From contig CP136508.1 of NCBI GenBank assembly GCA_008011715.2, positions 5,394,001 to 5,458,000 of the forward strand: a stretch of 64,000 bases of DNA, in the 5' to 3' direction. Source of the DNA: [Empedobacter] haloabium. Its GTDB lineage: Bacteria > Pseudomonadota > Gammaproteobacteria > Burkholderiales > Burkholderiaceae_D. A model generated the notes under the pieces. That model had not been told where the DNA came from. It was given only the letters and a program-made list of their open reading frames with translations, and did not search any database. Shown here one piece after another: positions 31,442 to 41,800 of this stretch (positions are counted from its first letter, which is position 1; every line of letters begins with the position of its first letter). Position numbers and translations under genes: made by a program.

Positions 31442-32950
31442 ATGTCATTCCTGTCCTCAGCCTCGCCCAAGCTGCCTCCCTGGAAAGTATTATTGGTCGA
31501 TGACGAACCCGATATCCACGACATCACGAAGCTGACGCTGACCCGCTTCCGGCTCGACGGCCGCGGCCTGACCTTCCTGCACGCCTACAGCGGCGCCGAA
31601 GCCAAGGAAGTGCTGGCGCGCGAAAAGGACATCGCCCTGGTCTTCCTGGACGTGGTGATGGAGCGCGAAGACAGCGGCCTGGAAGTGGCGCGCTGGATGC
31701 GCGAGGACCTGGACAACCAGTTCACCCGCATCGTGCTGCGCACCGGCCAGCCCGGCCAGGCGCCGGAGGAACGGGTGATCGTCAACTACGACATCAACGA
31801 CTACAAGGAAAAGACGGAGCTGGACCGCACCAAGCTGTTCACGACGACCTTTGCCGCGCTGCGCGCCTACCGCGACATCATGAAGGTCGAGGAAGCGCGC
31901 CAGCAGCAAATGCACTACCGCGAAGGGTTGGAGCGCGTGATCGCGGCCTCCGCGCACATCTTCCAGCAACGCAATCTGAAGGACTTCGCCAACGGCCTGC
32001 TGCAGCAGGTCGTGGCGCTGCTGCGCCTGGAGACGAGCATGCTGCTGCGCCTGCGCGCCGCCACCGCCATCACGGGCGAAAGCGACTACGAGGTGCTGGC
32101 CCGCATCGGCGAGGACGAGGAATCGCTGCTGACGCCGGCCCTGCTGGCCCAGCTGGACGACGCCAAGAGCAACCGCATCTCGCGCATCGAGGGCGACACC
32201 TATGTCGGCTACTTCCCCAACGATAACAGCGGCAAGGCCTCGCTGCTGGTGTTGAAGGGCGTCGAAGAAATCTCCGAGGTCGATGCCAAGCTGCTGGAAA
32301 TCTTCTGCGGCGGCGTCGCCATCGCGTTCGACAACATCCTGCTGAACCAGGAGATCACGGACACCCAGGCCGAGCTGATCCTGCGCCTGGGCGACGTCGT
32401 CGAATCGCGTTCCAACGAAGCGGGCAACCACGTGCGCCGCATGGCCGAGGTCTGCCACATCCTGGCCAAGGCGGCCGGCCTGCCGGACGACGAGACGGCG
32501 GTGCTGAAGCACGCCGCGCCGATGCACGACATCGGCAAGATCGCCACGCCCGATTCCGTGCTGCTCAAACCCGGCAAGCTCGATGCGGCCGAATGGGAAA
32601 TCATGAAGCAGCACCCGACGGTCGGCATGTCGATCCTGGACGGCTCGCAACGCCCGATCCTGAAGGCGGCCGCCGTCATCGCCCACCAGCACCACGAGAA
32701 ATACGACGGCAGCGGTTATCCGCAGGGCCTGAAAGGCCAGGACATCCACCTGTACGCGCGCATCGTCGCCGTGGCCGACGTGTTCGACGCCCTGATGCAC
32801 AAGCGCTGCTACAAGGACGCGTGGCCGGTCGAGAAAGTGACGGAGCACCTGCGCGAAGTGGCGGGCCACCACCTCGACCCGCAATTCGTCGAGCTCCTGA
32901 TCCAGAACATCGACCAGGCGCTGGCGATCAACGAGCGCTTCCCGGACTAA
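31442..32950 (+). CDS. Response regulator with DUF3369 and HD-GYP phosphodiesterase domains
   Basis: A 502-residue cytosolic protein. The receiver domain starts VLLVDDEPDIHDITKLTL and has phospho-acceptor Asp in LVFLDVVME and KEKTELDRTKLFTT near its end. A DUF3369 sensor-like domain (about residues 160-310, GLERVIAASAHIFQQRNLKDFANGLLQQV) follows, then HD-GYP with MHDIGKIATPD (HD) and HHEKYDGSGYPQGL (GYP variant), both intact. HD-GYP proteins hydrolyse c-di-GMP. No kinase is adjacent on the same strand, but a GAF histidine kinase is convergent 161 bp away. Spacing and strand make co-transcription impossible. Confidence 0.92.
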   Translation: MSFLSSASPKLPPWKVLLVDDEPDIHDITKLTLTRFRLDGRGLTFLHAYSGAEAKEVLAREKDIALVFLDVVMEREDSGLEVARWMREDLDNQFTRIVLRTGQPGQAPEERVIVNYDINDYKEKTELDRTKLFTTTFAALRAYRDIMKVEEARQQQMHYREGLERVIAASAHIFQQRNLKDFANGLLQQVVALLRLETSMLLRLRAATAITGESDYEVLARIGEDEESLLTPALLAQLDDAKSNRISRIEGDTYVGYFPNDNSGKASLLVLKGVEEISEVDAKLLEIFCGGVAIAFDNILLNQEITDTQAELILRLGDVVESRSNEAGNHVRRMAEVCHILAKAAGLPDDETAVLKHAAPMHDIGKIATPDSVLLKPGKLDAAEWEIMKQHPTVGMSILDGSQRPILKAAAVIAHQHHEKYDGSGYPQGLKGQDIHLYARIVAVADVFDALMHKRCYKDAWPVEKVTEHLREVAGHHLDPQFVELLIQNIDQALAINERFPD

Positions 32951-32967
32951 GCTTCCCATTCCAACAA

Positions 32968-33091
32968 CAGCCGGGCTCGTGTCCAACCGCGGGGTCAGTC
33001 ACCTCAGTGGGACACGAGCCCGGCTGTTTTTACGATACACGCTCCAGCCCGTGTCAGCTTTGGTGCCTGACCCCGATGTGCGACACGGGCT
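32968..33091. repeat. Compound palindrome between HD-GYP and histidine kinase genes
   Basis: Perfect 17-bp arms CAGCCGGGCTCGTGTCC (32968-32984) and their complement (33010-33026) are followed by TTTTT, so the first hairpin can terminate the HD-GYP transcript. A second inverted pair, AGCCCGTGTC and GACACGGGCT (33046-33055, 33082-33091), follows. The loop of the first contains CGGGGTCAGTCACC (32990-33003), which is nearly complementary to GGTGCCTGACCCCG (33062-33075) in the loop of the second. It shares words with both repeat families A and B. Confidence 0.82.
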
Positions 33092-33111
33092 CGGCTGGTG
33101 TGACTGCCGGC

Positions 33112-35073
33112 TCAGGCGGCGGCCTTGGCCTTGCGCTGGTCGCGCGGGAAGCGCAGCTGGTAGTGCAGGCCCATGCCTGGCGCGCTGTGCACCTTGATGG
33201 TGCCGCCCAGCGGGCCGGTGACGAGGTTGTACAGGATATGCGCGCCCAGGCCGCTGCCGCCGCTGCCGCGCTTGGTGGTGAAGAACGGGTCGAACAGCTG
33301 GGCCAGGGTGGCCTGGTCCATGCCGATGCCGTCGTCGCTGTAGTCGAACTGGACATGGTCGCCATCGAGCTTGCCCGTGATGCGGATCGTGCCGCCATGG
33401 TCGTCGTCGAAACCGTGCACCAGCGAGTTGACCACCATGTTCGTGACGATCTGCGACACGGCGCCCGGGAAGCTGTCCAGCTGGATGTCGGCCGGGCAGT
33501 TTACCTCCACCTTGACCGGCTTGCCCTTCAGCTTGGGCTGCAGCGACAACAACACCTCGTCCAGGTACTTGGCCAGGTTGAAGTTGCGGATATTGTCGGA
33601 CGACTGGTCCACCGCGACCTGTTTGAAGCTGCGTACCAGCGCGGCCGCGCGCTGCGTGTTGGTCGTCATGATGCGCAGCGACTGGTCCACCGTGTCGAAG
33701 AAGCCGTTCAGGCCCTCCTCGTCCAGCTGGCCGGCCGCCAGGTCTTCCTTGACCAGCTTCAGTTCCTGCACCAGGTGGCTGGTCGCCGTGACGCAGATCC
33801 CCAGCGGCGTGTTAATCTCGTGCGCGACGCCGGCGACGAGGCGCCCCAGCGAGGCCAGCTTCTCCTGCCGCACCAGCTCGGACTGCGCCGCCTGCAACTG
33901 CTGCAGCGCGGAGTTCAGCGCCGCGTTCTGTTCTTCCAGCGACGCCTTGGCGCGGCGGATCGCCCGGTCCGACTGCATGCGTGCCAGCGCCACCGCGACG
34001 TGGCTGGCCATGAAGGCCAGGATGTCGAGGTCATACTGGGTATAGATCACCGAGTCGTCGTAGCTCTGCACGATGATCACGCCATAGGCCTGCTCGCCCA
34101 GCAGCATGGGGGCACCCATCCAGCTGGCGATGTCGCGGCTGCCCAGCGGCGCGTCGATCTCGCCCGCCTCGACCAGCTCCGTGTAGCGCACGGCATCGAG
34201 CAACTCCGGCCGCTTGTGCCTCAACACGTACGAGCTGGCGCCCTGGCCGAAGCGGAAACGCTTCACGGGTGCCTCGGCATGCTTCTCGTCGACGAAGTAG
34301 GGGATGCTGATCTCGTTGGTTTCCGGGTGGTACAGCGCGATCAGGAAGTTGCGTACCGGGATCAGGCTGCTGATGATCTCGTGCAGCCGGGCCGGCAGTG
34401 CGCCCGAATCCGAGGCCGATGCCGACAGGCTGGCGATCTCGTACAGCGCCCGCTGCAGGTCCTCGGCGCGGCGCCGCTCGGCCACCTCGTGCTCCAGGCG
34501 CAAGGTGCGCTCGCGCACGGCGCGCTCCAGCCGGTCCATGCTTTGCAGGCCCTGCAAGGCGGACGACACGTGGTTGGCGATCAGGGCGAACAGCGCCTGG
34601 TCTTCCTCGCTGAAGGTGTGCCGCGCATCGTAGGTCTGGATGACGATGGCGCCCAGCGCCTGCTGGTTGTGGTCCAGCAGCGGGCAGCCCATCCAGTGTT
34701 CGGACACGGTGCCCTGCCCGATCAGTTCACCATGGCTCTGGCGCGAGATGTGCTCGGCGGCCGTCATCACGAGACGCTGCCGGTTCATGATCACCCAGGC
34801 CGTCGGCGACTGCTCCGGGGATGCCAGTCGCACCACCTCGTCCGGATCGGGCGCGGCGTCCACCTCGTCCACGTAGTAGACGAAGCGCACCGCATGGGGA
34901 TCGCCGTCACGCTCGTTCAGCGCCACGTAGAAGTTGGCCGCGTACATGATACGGCCCAGCGCCCCGTGCACGGCACGCAGGAACTGGACGATATCGGTGC
35001 AGCTGGTGGACAGCTGGCCGATTTCCAGCAGCATGGATTGGACGGCTTCGAGACGGCGCAGGCGGACTTCCAT
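33112..35073 (-). CDS. Cytosolic GAF-GAF sensor histidine kinase
   Basis: About 653 residues. Two GAF domains (roughly residues 10-170 and 200-370; WMGCPLLDHNQQALGAIVIQ and WMGAPMLLGEQAYGVIIVQ are the matching cores) are followed by a coiled linker, the H-box EKLASLGRLVAGVAHEINTPLG and a HATPase domain with NMVVNSLVHG (N box), DDGIGMD (G1) and GSGGSGLGAHI (G2). No transmembrane helix is seen, so it senses an internal ligand. Two adjacent ATG codons (35076 and 35073) follow AGGGA; the second has the better spacing. It is convergent with the HD-GYP regulator across the compound palindrome. Confidence 0.9.
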   Translation of the reverse strand: MEVRLRRLEAVQSMLLEIGQLSTSCTDIVQFLRAVHGALGRIMYAANFYVALNERDGDPHAVRFVYYVDEVDAAPDPDEVVRLASPEQSPTAWVIMNRQRLVMTAAEHISRQSHGELIGQGTVSEHWMGCPLLDHNQQALGAIVIQTYDARHTFSEEDQALFALIANHVSSALQGLQSMDRLERAVRERTLRLEHEVAERRRAEDLQRALYEIASLSASASDSGALPARLHEIISSLIPVRNFLIALYHPETNEISIPYFVDEKHAEAPVKRFRFGQGASSYVLRHKRPELLDAVRYTELVEAGEIDAPLGSRDIASWMGAPMLLGEQAYGVIIVQSYDDSVIYTQYDLDILAFMASHVAVALARMQSDRAIRRAKASLEEQNAALNSALQQLQAAQSELVRQEKLASLGRLVAGVAHEINTPLGICVTATSHLVQELKLVKEDLAAGQLDEEGLNGFFDTVDQSLRIMTTNTQRAAALVRSFKQVAVDQSSDNIRNFNLAKYLDEVLLSLQPKLKGKPVKVEVNCPADIQLDSFPGAVSQIVTNMVVNSLVHGFDDDHGGTIRITGKLDGDHVQFDYSDDGIGMDQATLAQLFDPFFTTKRGSGGSGLGAHILYNLVTGPLGGTIKVHSAPGMGLHYQLRFPRDQRKAKAAA

Positions 35074-35155
35074 CATATTCCCTGAAATTAATGCATCCGG
35101 GCAATATAACAGGGCCGCCAGGCGGAAGCCAGCCACGGCTTCCTAAAAGCAACAC

Positions 35156-35650
35156 TCAGCGGGGTTTGCGGAATCCGTCTTCGATCCAGTCGCTGGCGCT
35201 GGTGGGGCTCAGCTTGAAATCCGGCCGCACCCGCACCGATGCCAGTTCGTCACCGTACTGATCGACGGCGGACAGGATGGCGTAGGCGTCGTCCTCGTCC
35301 GGCACGATGTCCAGCTTGACGGTGACGGGGCCGTCGTCGGTCGTGACCCGCACGTTCTTGTGCAGCCTGGCGTGCAGTTGCTGCTCGTGGCGGCGCAGCA
35401 CCTCGTTGGCCGTCTTGACCAGCGTATGGAAGGCCGAGATGTCGAGCGGCTTCGGGTTCTTCTTGTCGCGCCCCATCGTCCAGGGACCGACCAGCGCCGG
35501 TTCCGGTTCGCCGTCCTTGATCATGGCGACGGCCCAGCCGTCGTCGTCCTCGTTCTTGATGACGCGGGCCGTCCAGCCCTGCCCCTGCCAGACGCGATCC
35601 TCCTGGATCAGGGCGTCTTCCTGTTCGTGCGGTTCGTTTGAATCTTGCAT
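35156..35650 (-). CDS. Conserved hypothetical acidic protein (164 aa)
   Basis: A soluble, acidic protein beginning MQDSNEPHEQEDALIQEDRVW. It has a WTARVIKNEDDDGWAVAMIKDGEPEPALVGPWTMGRDKKNPKPLD core and a C-terminal beta-rich segment ending DWIEDGFRKPR. The style is that of conserved Burkholderiales proteins without assigned function. It lies 82 bp upstream of the GAF histidine kinase on the same strand and may share its transcript. Confidence 0.7.
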   Translation of the reverse strand: MQDSNEPHEQEDALIQEDRVWQGQGWTARVIKNEDDDGWAVAMIKDGEPEPALVGPWTMGRDKKNPKPLDISAFHTLVKTANEVLRRHEQQLHARLHKNVRVTTDDGPVTVKLDIVPDEDDAYAILSAVDQYGDELASVRVRPDFKLSPTSASDWIEDGFRKPR

Positions 35651-35843
35651 GCTGCGATGTCCTGGGAAAGGCCAGCATCATAGCAGTTGGCGGCATATTT
35701 TTCGCGCGCCGGCGCGTTGATGCCGCTCAGGCGCGTGCACGGCACTTCACGCCGCCGAATGCGCCGTCCGTCGCAATCCGTTCGCCCGGCCCGAGCCTGC
35801 CACGTACAGTACCACCATCGCACAACGCCCTTCGGAGCCCATC

Positions 35844-36224
35844 ATGAAAAAGCTGCTTGCCGTGACCCTGATCGTCCTGCTGTCGATCGCCGCGCTGAAC
35901 GCCATCGACGCGCACGACTGGTACTTCCACATCGACGACGATGAAGTGGGTGGCCCGTTCGGCGCACTGCTGGGCATGTTCTTCGCGGGCGGCGGCATCC
36001 TGCTGGCCACTTTGATCGTGGCGGCCGTCGGCATATTCCTGTGCTTCCTGTTCGCCGGCCTGGGCGTGCTGGTGGTGGTGGCGCTGGCGCTGGCCAGCCT
36101 GCTCGTGGCGGCGCTGCTCGCGCCGCTGCTGCTGCCGGTGCTGATCCCGCTGGGCATCCTGTGGTACATCGTCCGCCGCAACCGCGCCAAGCGCGTCGAG
36201 GCGCTGAAGGCGGCCGCCGTATAA
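35844..36224 (+). CDS. Small membrane protein of unknown function
   Basis: A 126-residue protein. The N-terminal hydrophobic segment (KKLLAVTLIVLLSIAALNAI) is followed by a short polar, His/Asp-rich loop (DAHDWYFHIDDDEVGG), two to three long hydrophobic segments (GMFFAGGGILLATLIVAAVGIFLCFLFAGLGVLVVVALALAS...) and a basic tail (RRNRAKRVEALK). The charged first loop is predicted periplasmic. It is convergent with queC, 8 bp between stops. Confidence 0.7.
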   Translation: MKKLLAVTLIVLLSIAALNAIDAHDWYFHIDDDEVGGPFGALLGMFFAGGGILLATLIVAAVGIFLCFLFAGLGVLVVVALALASLLVAALLAPLLLPVLIPLGILWYIVRRNRAKRVEALKAAAV

Positions 36225-36232
36225 CCCTGCCG

Positions 36233-36937
36233 TCAGGCGCGGCGCGCGGCATACTCCCGGTAGCCGCGTGCCCGCAGCGCACAGGCCGGGCACTCGCCGC
36301 AGCCATAGCCCCAGTCGTGCAGCGCGCCGCGCTCGCCCTTGTAGCAGGTGTGGGTGTCGGCGCGGATCAGGTCCACCAGCGCCTGGCCGCCCAGGCGCTC
36401 GGCCAGCTCCCAGGTCTCCGCCTTGTCGAGCCACATCAGCGGTGTCTCGAGCTTGACCCGCGTATCCATGCCCAGGTTCAGCGCGACCTGCAGCGCCTTC
36501 ATCGTGTCGTCGCGGCAGTCCGGATAACCGGAAAAATCCGTCTCGCACATGCCACCCACCAGCACGTTCAGGCCGCGGCGATAGGCCAGGGTGGCGGCGA
36601 CCATCATGAACATCAGGTTGCGCCCCGGGACGAAGGTGTTCGGCAGGCCGTTGGCCTGCATCGTGATCTCGATATCCTCCGTCATCGCCGTGTGCGACAG
36701 CTGCTTGATCAGGCCCAGGTCGATCATGTGGTCCTCGCCCAGCCTGGCCGCCCAGTCGGGCCGCTGCGCGCGCAGCTTGCCCAGCAGCTCGGGGCGCATG
36801 GTCAGCTCGATCGCATGGCGCTGGCCATAGTCGAAGCCGATCGTTTCCACCCGCGCGTAGCGGTCCAGGGCCCAGGCCAGGCATGTCGTCGAATCCTGCC
36901 CGCCGCTGAACAGAACAAGGGCCGCATCGCTTTTCAT
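36233..36937 (-). CDS. queC: 7-cyano-7-deazaguanine synthase
   Basis: A 234-residue enzyme of queuosine biosynthesis that converts 7-carboxy-7-deazaguanine to preQ0 with ATP and ammonia. The PP-loop ATP site is [10 protein letters not shown], followed by [12 protein letters not shown] and [10 protein letters not shown]. The zinc cysteines are in TCYKGERG and [11 protein letters not shown]. Length and order match the family. GGAAGATAG precedes the ATG. It is divergent from tamA with 164 bp between starts; no other queuosine gene is in the window. Confidence 0.96.
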   Translation of the reverse strand: MKSDAALVLFSGGQDSTTCLAWALDRYARVETIGFDYGQRHAIELTMRPELLGKLRAQRPDWAARLGEDHMIDLGLIKQLSHTAMTEDIEITMQANGLPNTFVPGRNLMFMMVAATLAYRRGLNVLVGGMCETDFSGYPDCRDDTMKALQVALNLGMDTRVKLETPLMWLDKAETWELAERLGGQALVDLIRADTHTCYKGERGALHDWGYGCGECPACALRARGYREYAARRA

Positions 36938-37101
36938 ATTGCTATCTTCCTATCAAACAGAACGCCTTCCGGGCGGGTGTTATCGGAACGCCATCGCGGC
37001 GGTTTATCCAGTACCATCCACATATATTCACTCAACCGTTGCCGCAGAGTGCAACCCACCGGAAGAAAACACGAATTTTGGCATATGTCGCGACAAAAGT
37101 A

Positions 37102-38889
37102 ATGCAGCGGGTAGCGCTCGCCTGCGCCGCACTGGCCCTGCCGCTGGCCGTGCTGGCCGCCGACGGCTTGCAGTACAACGTGCGCATCAACGCCCCCGGC
37201 GATCTGGACGACCTGCTGGAGGAAAACCTCGACCTGCTGCGCTATCGCGGCAATCCACGCACCGACCGCGAGCAGTTGCGCCGCTTGGTGCGCACCACGC
37301 CGGCCCAGGCCAAAACGCTGCTGGCCACGGAAGGCTACTACAGCCCGGAAGTGACGGTACGGCTGGACGACAGCGACGGCACGCCCAACGTGACCGTCGA
37401 CGTCACGCCGGGCGAACCGGTGCTGGTCGGCGCCGTCGAGATCGTGCTGAACGGCTTCGAATCGACGGGCGAAAATCCATTCGACAAGGCAGCGCTGCGC
37501 GCCAGCTGGCCGCTGCCCGAGGGGGAAGTGTTCCGCCAGGAGGACTGGGAACGGGCCAAGCGCGCCATCCTGCGCGCCGTCGTGCAGACCCGTTATCCAC
37601 GCGCCCAGCTGACCGAAAGCGTGGCCACCGTCGATCCGGAAACGCGCCGCGCACTGCTGCGCGTGGCCCTGGACAGCGGGCCGGAAATGCGTTTCGGCGA
37701 ACTGAAGATCGAAGGGCTGAAGCGCTATCCCGAATCGATCGTGCGCAACCTGAACGTGATCCAGCCCGGCGACGTGTATGACGAAGCGGCGCTGCAGGCC
37801 TTCCAGGCCAAGCTGCAGGACACCGGCTATTTCTCCGGCGTCGAAGTCAGCGCCGACCTGAACGCGCTGATCAGCCAGCAGCGCGACGCGGCGGCGGACA
37901 AGCAGGCCGGCACGCCGCAACCGGCCACGATTCCGCCGCTGCCGCTGCTGGTGCGCGTGGTGGAGAACAAGCGCAAGAACGCCAGTGTCGGTGTCGGTAT
38001 CTCGACCAACACCGGCGCGCGCACGTCGGTCGCGTACGACGATCTCGCCATCTGGGGCCTGCGCATGAAAAGCGCGCTGACGCTGGAGCAGAAAAAGCAG
38101 AACGCGCATGCGGACTTCTTCTTCCCCACCACGGCCGACGGCTACAACGACAGCTTCGGCGCCGCCCTGAACCGCGAAGACATCGAGGGTGAAACGATCC
38201 GCAGCGCCTCCGTGTACGGCAAGCGCGCCTGGGGCACGCCGCAACTGGAGCGCAGCATCTCGGCCGAGTACCTGAACGAATCGCGCAGCGTGGCCGGCGC
38301 CGAGCCCACGCATGCCGCCAGCCTGCCGTTCACCTATGCCGTCACGTGGCGCAAGCTGGACAACCTGATCTTCCCTACCAAGGGCTATGTGCTGAACGCC
38401 ACCGCGGGCGGCGCCGTGCTGCCGATCCTGACGGACGAGAAATTCATCCGTGTCACGGCGCGCGGCATCACCTACCGCCCGCTCAACGCGAAAAACCTGT
38501 TCATCTTCCGCGGTGAACTCGGCGCGCTGAAATCCGGCAACAAGCACGGCGTGCCGGCCACCTACCTGTTCCGCGCCGGTGGCGACAATTCCGTGCGCGG
38601 CTACGGCTACCAGGAGCTGGGCGTGCGCGAAGGCGATGCCACCGTCGGCGGGCGCTACCTGCTGACGGCCAGCGCCGAGTACCAGTACTGGTTCAAGCCC
38701 AACTGGGGCGCCGCCGCGTTCTACGACACCGGCAACGCGGCCGACTCGCTGTCCGGCATCCACCCCAAAGCGGGCTACGGTATCGGCGCGCGCTACAAGA
38801 GCCCCGTGGGGCCGATCAACGTGGACCTGGCCTACGGCCATGCCGTGCGCAAGGGCCGTCTGCACTTCTCTCTGGGATTCACCTTCTGA
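37102..38889 (+). CDS. tamA: Autotransporter assembly factor TamA (Omp85 family)
   Basis: A 595-residue outer-membrane protein. A signal peptide (MQRVALACAALALPLAVLA) is followed by three POTRA-type repeats (about residues 25-260, with the POTRA words FGELKIEGLKRYPESIVRN and GDVYDEAALQAFQAKLQDTGYFSGVEV) and a C-terminal 16-strand barrel with the Omp85 motif FRAGGDNSVRGYGY and terminal HFSLGFTF. The ATG at 37102 gives the signal peptide; a TTG at 37039 would extend it. The ribosome-binding site is weak. Its stop overlaps the tamB start by 1 bp. TamA and TamB form an envelope-spanning complex for outer-membrane protein insertion or lipid transport. Confidence 0.93.
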   Translation: MQRVALACAALALPLAVLAADGLQYNVRINAPGDLDDLLEENLDLLRYRGNPRTDREQLRRLVRTTPAQAKTLLATEGYYSPEVTVRLDDSDGTPNVTVDVTPGEPVLVGAVEIVLNGFESTGENPFDKAALRASWPLPEGEVFRQEDWERAKRAILRAVVQTRYPRAQLTESVATVDPETRRALLRVALDSGPEMRFGELKIEGLKRYPESIVRNLNVIQPGDVYDEAALQAFQAKLQDTGYFSGVEVSADLNALISQQRDAAADKQAGTPQPATIPPLPLLVRVVENKRKNASVGVGISTNTGARTSVAYDDLAIWGLRMKSALTLEQKKQNAHADFFFPTTADGYNDSFGAALNREDIEGETIRSASVYGKRAWGTPQLERSISAEYLNESRSVAGAEPTHAASLPFTYAVTWRKLDNLIFPTKGYVLNATAGGAVLPILTDEKFIRVTARGITYRPLNAKNLFIFRGELGALKSGNKHGVPATYLFRAGGDNSVRGYGYQELGVREGDATVGGRYLLTASAEYQYWFKPNWGAAAFYDTGNAADSLSGIHPKAGYGIGARYKSPVGPINVDLAYGHAVRKGRLHFSLGFTF

Positions 38890-41800
38890 TGGCCGGCACC
38901 GACAATCAAGACACCACGCCCGAGACCGCGCCAGCCGCACCGAAGCCGCGCCGCTGGCTGCGCCGCACGCTGATCGGGGCCGGCGTCACCGTCGTCGTGC
39001 TGGGCGGCGCCGTCTGGCTGCTGGGCCGCGAAACGACGCTGCAGCAGATCGCCCAGCGCGTGGCAAAGGCTTCCGGCGGCTCGGTCACGCTGACGGGCGT
39101 CACGGGCTCGCTGTACGACCACATGCACATCGGCCGCCTGGTCTACAAGGGCAAGGGCAGCACGATCACGGCGGACAATATCGACGTCGACTGGTCACCC
39201 CTGCAGTTCTTCTCCAGCGGGATCGAGATCAGCAAGCTGCGCGTGGCCAATGTGCTGGTGCAGAGCACCGGCCCCTCTGAACCGCTGGTGATGCCGACGA
39301 CGCTGGCGCCGCCGTTCCGCATCACGGTGGCGGACGCGGGATTGACGAAACTGGTCATGCTGGACGAAAAAGGCGGCCGCAACGAAGTGAGCGCCATCCA
39401 CGCCGCCCTGTTCGGCGACAAGAGCCGCTGGCAGCTGAAGAACGCCACGGCCCTGACGCCGATCGGCAAGCTGGCGGCCGATGCCACCATCGGCGCGCAA
39501 AAGCCGTTCGCGCTGGAAGGCAAGGCCAGCCTGAGCGAAGTACATTACGCGCCCGGCCAAGCGCCGGCCCAGCTGGCGGCGGCCGTCACCGGCAACCTCG
39601 GCCTGATGACGGTGGCCGTCAAGGGCACCTCGGCCAATGCCAATGGCGACGGTGTCGTCACGATCGCGCCGTTCGACAAGATCCCGCTGCGCACGGCGGA
39701 CGTGCGCGCCTATGGCGTCGACCCTTCCCGCTTCCAGTCGGCCTGGCCGAAGGCCACGCTGAACATGGAGCTGAAGGCGCAGATCGGCAATGGCCAGAAC
39801 GTCTCCGGCAACCTGGCGCTGACCAATACGGCGGAGCCGGGCCCGATCGACCAGGGCCGCCTGCCGCTGCGCGCCGTCACGGCGCGCCTGGGCGGCACCT
39901 TGACGGTGGCCACCCTGGACACGCTGCTGATCGACCTGGGCGCAGCGGGCAAATTCACCGGCGGCGGCAACGTCCGCCGCACGGGGCCGGAAGGCGGCAT
40001 CGAGACGGCCGAGTTCAAGCTGCACACCGACCGCATCGACCTGCACGCGCTGCACGGCAGCGCCAAGCCGACGGCCATCGCCGGCGACATCACGGCCCGC
40101 AGCACGGGCGAGAAGCAGGCCTTCAACGTCAACCTGGCGGAAAGGAACCTGCGCCTGATGGCCCAGGCCACGCTGGACGGCGCCATCGTCGACATCACGC
40201 AGGCGCGCCTGCAGGCGCAACGCGGCAGCGTGAACCTGACGGGCCGGGTCAGCCTGAAGGACGACAAGCCGTTCAAGCTGGCCGCCACCGTCGATCACTT
40301 CGACCCGTCCGCGCTGGGCGCCTTGCCGCAAGCGGACCTGAATGCGGCGCTGAACGCGGCCGGCAAGCTGGTGCCCTCGTGGAACCTGGGTGCCGACTTC
40401 ACGATCCGCCCCAGCCGCCTGTTCGGCCAGCCGCTGGCCGGCAGCGGCAAGTTGCGCGCCGACGCGCAGCACCTGACGGACATCGCCGCCACGGTGGTAC
40501 TGGGCCAGAACACGGCGCAACTGGCCGGTGACTTCGGCCTGCCGTCCGAAAAGCTGAACTGGAAGGTCGATGCGCAGCAGCCCTCCGCCGTGCGTGCCGA
40601 CCTGGCCGGCGCGGTGAACGCGAGCGGCGTCGCCACCGGCGGCTATGCCGCGCCGCGCACGTCGTTCGATGCGCAGGCGCGCGGGCTGGCGATGACGGGC
40701 GCCAAGGTGCGTGCCCCGGAAAGCCTGATCCGCGCCTCTGGCCAGTTCGCCCTGGCGGGCAAGAACAAGCAGCCCGAAGTCACCATGACGGGCAGCGCCA
40801 GCAAGGTCAACCCGGCCGCCTTTGCCGCCGAGGCGCCGACCGGCAGCATCAATGCGGAGTTCAGCGGCAGCGCGCGGCTGGCGGCCGACTGGCGCGCCAA
40901 CGTCGATGCCAAGCTGCTGCCCGCTTCCACCCTGCAAGGCGCGCCACTGGCCGGCTATGCCAAGATCAACGGCAACCACGTCCACGTCGACAACGCCGAC
41001 GTGGACCTGCGCCTTGGCCCGAACAGCCTGCAAGCCAAGGGCGCGTTCGGCGCGCCGCGCGACCGGCTCGACTGGAAGCTGGACGCGCCGCAGCTGTCCA
41101 GCCTCGGGCCCGGTTTCGGCGGCGTGCTGCGCGGCTCCGGCACGGCCGGCGGCACGATGGACAAGCCGCAGCTGTCGTTCGGCCTGGAGGGCAACACGCT
41201 GCGCTTCCTGACGCAGCACCAGATCCGCGCCCTGAAAGCCACCGGCACCCTGGGCAACGTGGAAGCGCTGGTGGCCGATATCAACGTGACCGGTTACTCG
41301 TCGCCCTCGCTCACCCTGGACCGCGCCCGCTTCCAGAGCAGCGGCACGCGCGCCGACCATAGCTTCGTGCTGACGGCGGCCAATCCCGATTTCGACGCGG
41401 CCATGCGCATCCACGGCGGCTTCGCCGTCGACACGTGGACGGGCGCCATCGAGACCTTGCAGAATCGGGGCCGCTTCGCGCTGAACCTGCAGGCCCCGGC
41501 GCCGCTGCGCATCGCGGCACCGAAGGGACGCGGCGTGATGGGCCTGGCGGCGCCGGAACAGATCGCGCTGACCAATGCCGTCATCCGCCTGCCCGATGGC
41601 AGCGTCCGCGTGGAGAATCTGGAAAAGAACGGCACCCGCTGGAAGAGCCGGGGCGTCGCCGCCGGCGTGCCGGCATCCTACCTGGCGCAGCTGTCGAGTG
41701 CCTGGCGCAACAACGTCAAGTCGGACCTGACCCTGGGCGCCAACTGGGCCGTCGAACTGGCGGCGCCTGTCGCCACCGGCGCCGCCCCGGCGCTGGACGG

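Noticed and set aside
36938..37101. preQ1 riboswitch upstream of queC
   Set aside because: No preQ1-like pseudoknot or short C-rich loop pattern was recognised in the leader of queC, and the gap is shared with the tamA promoter.
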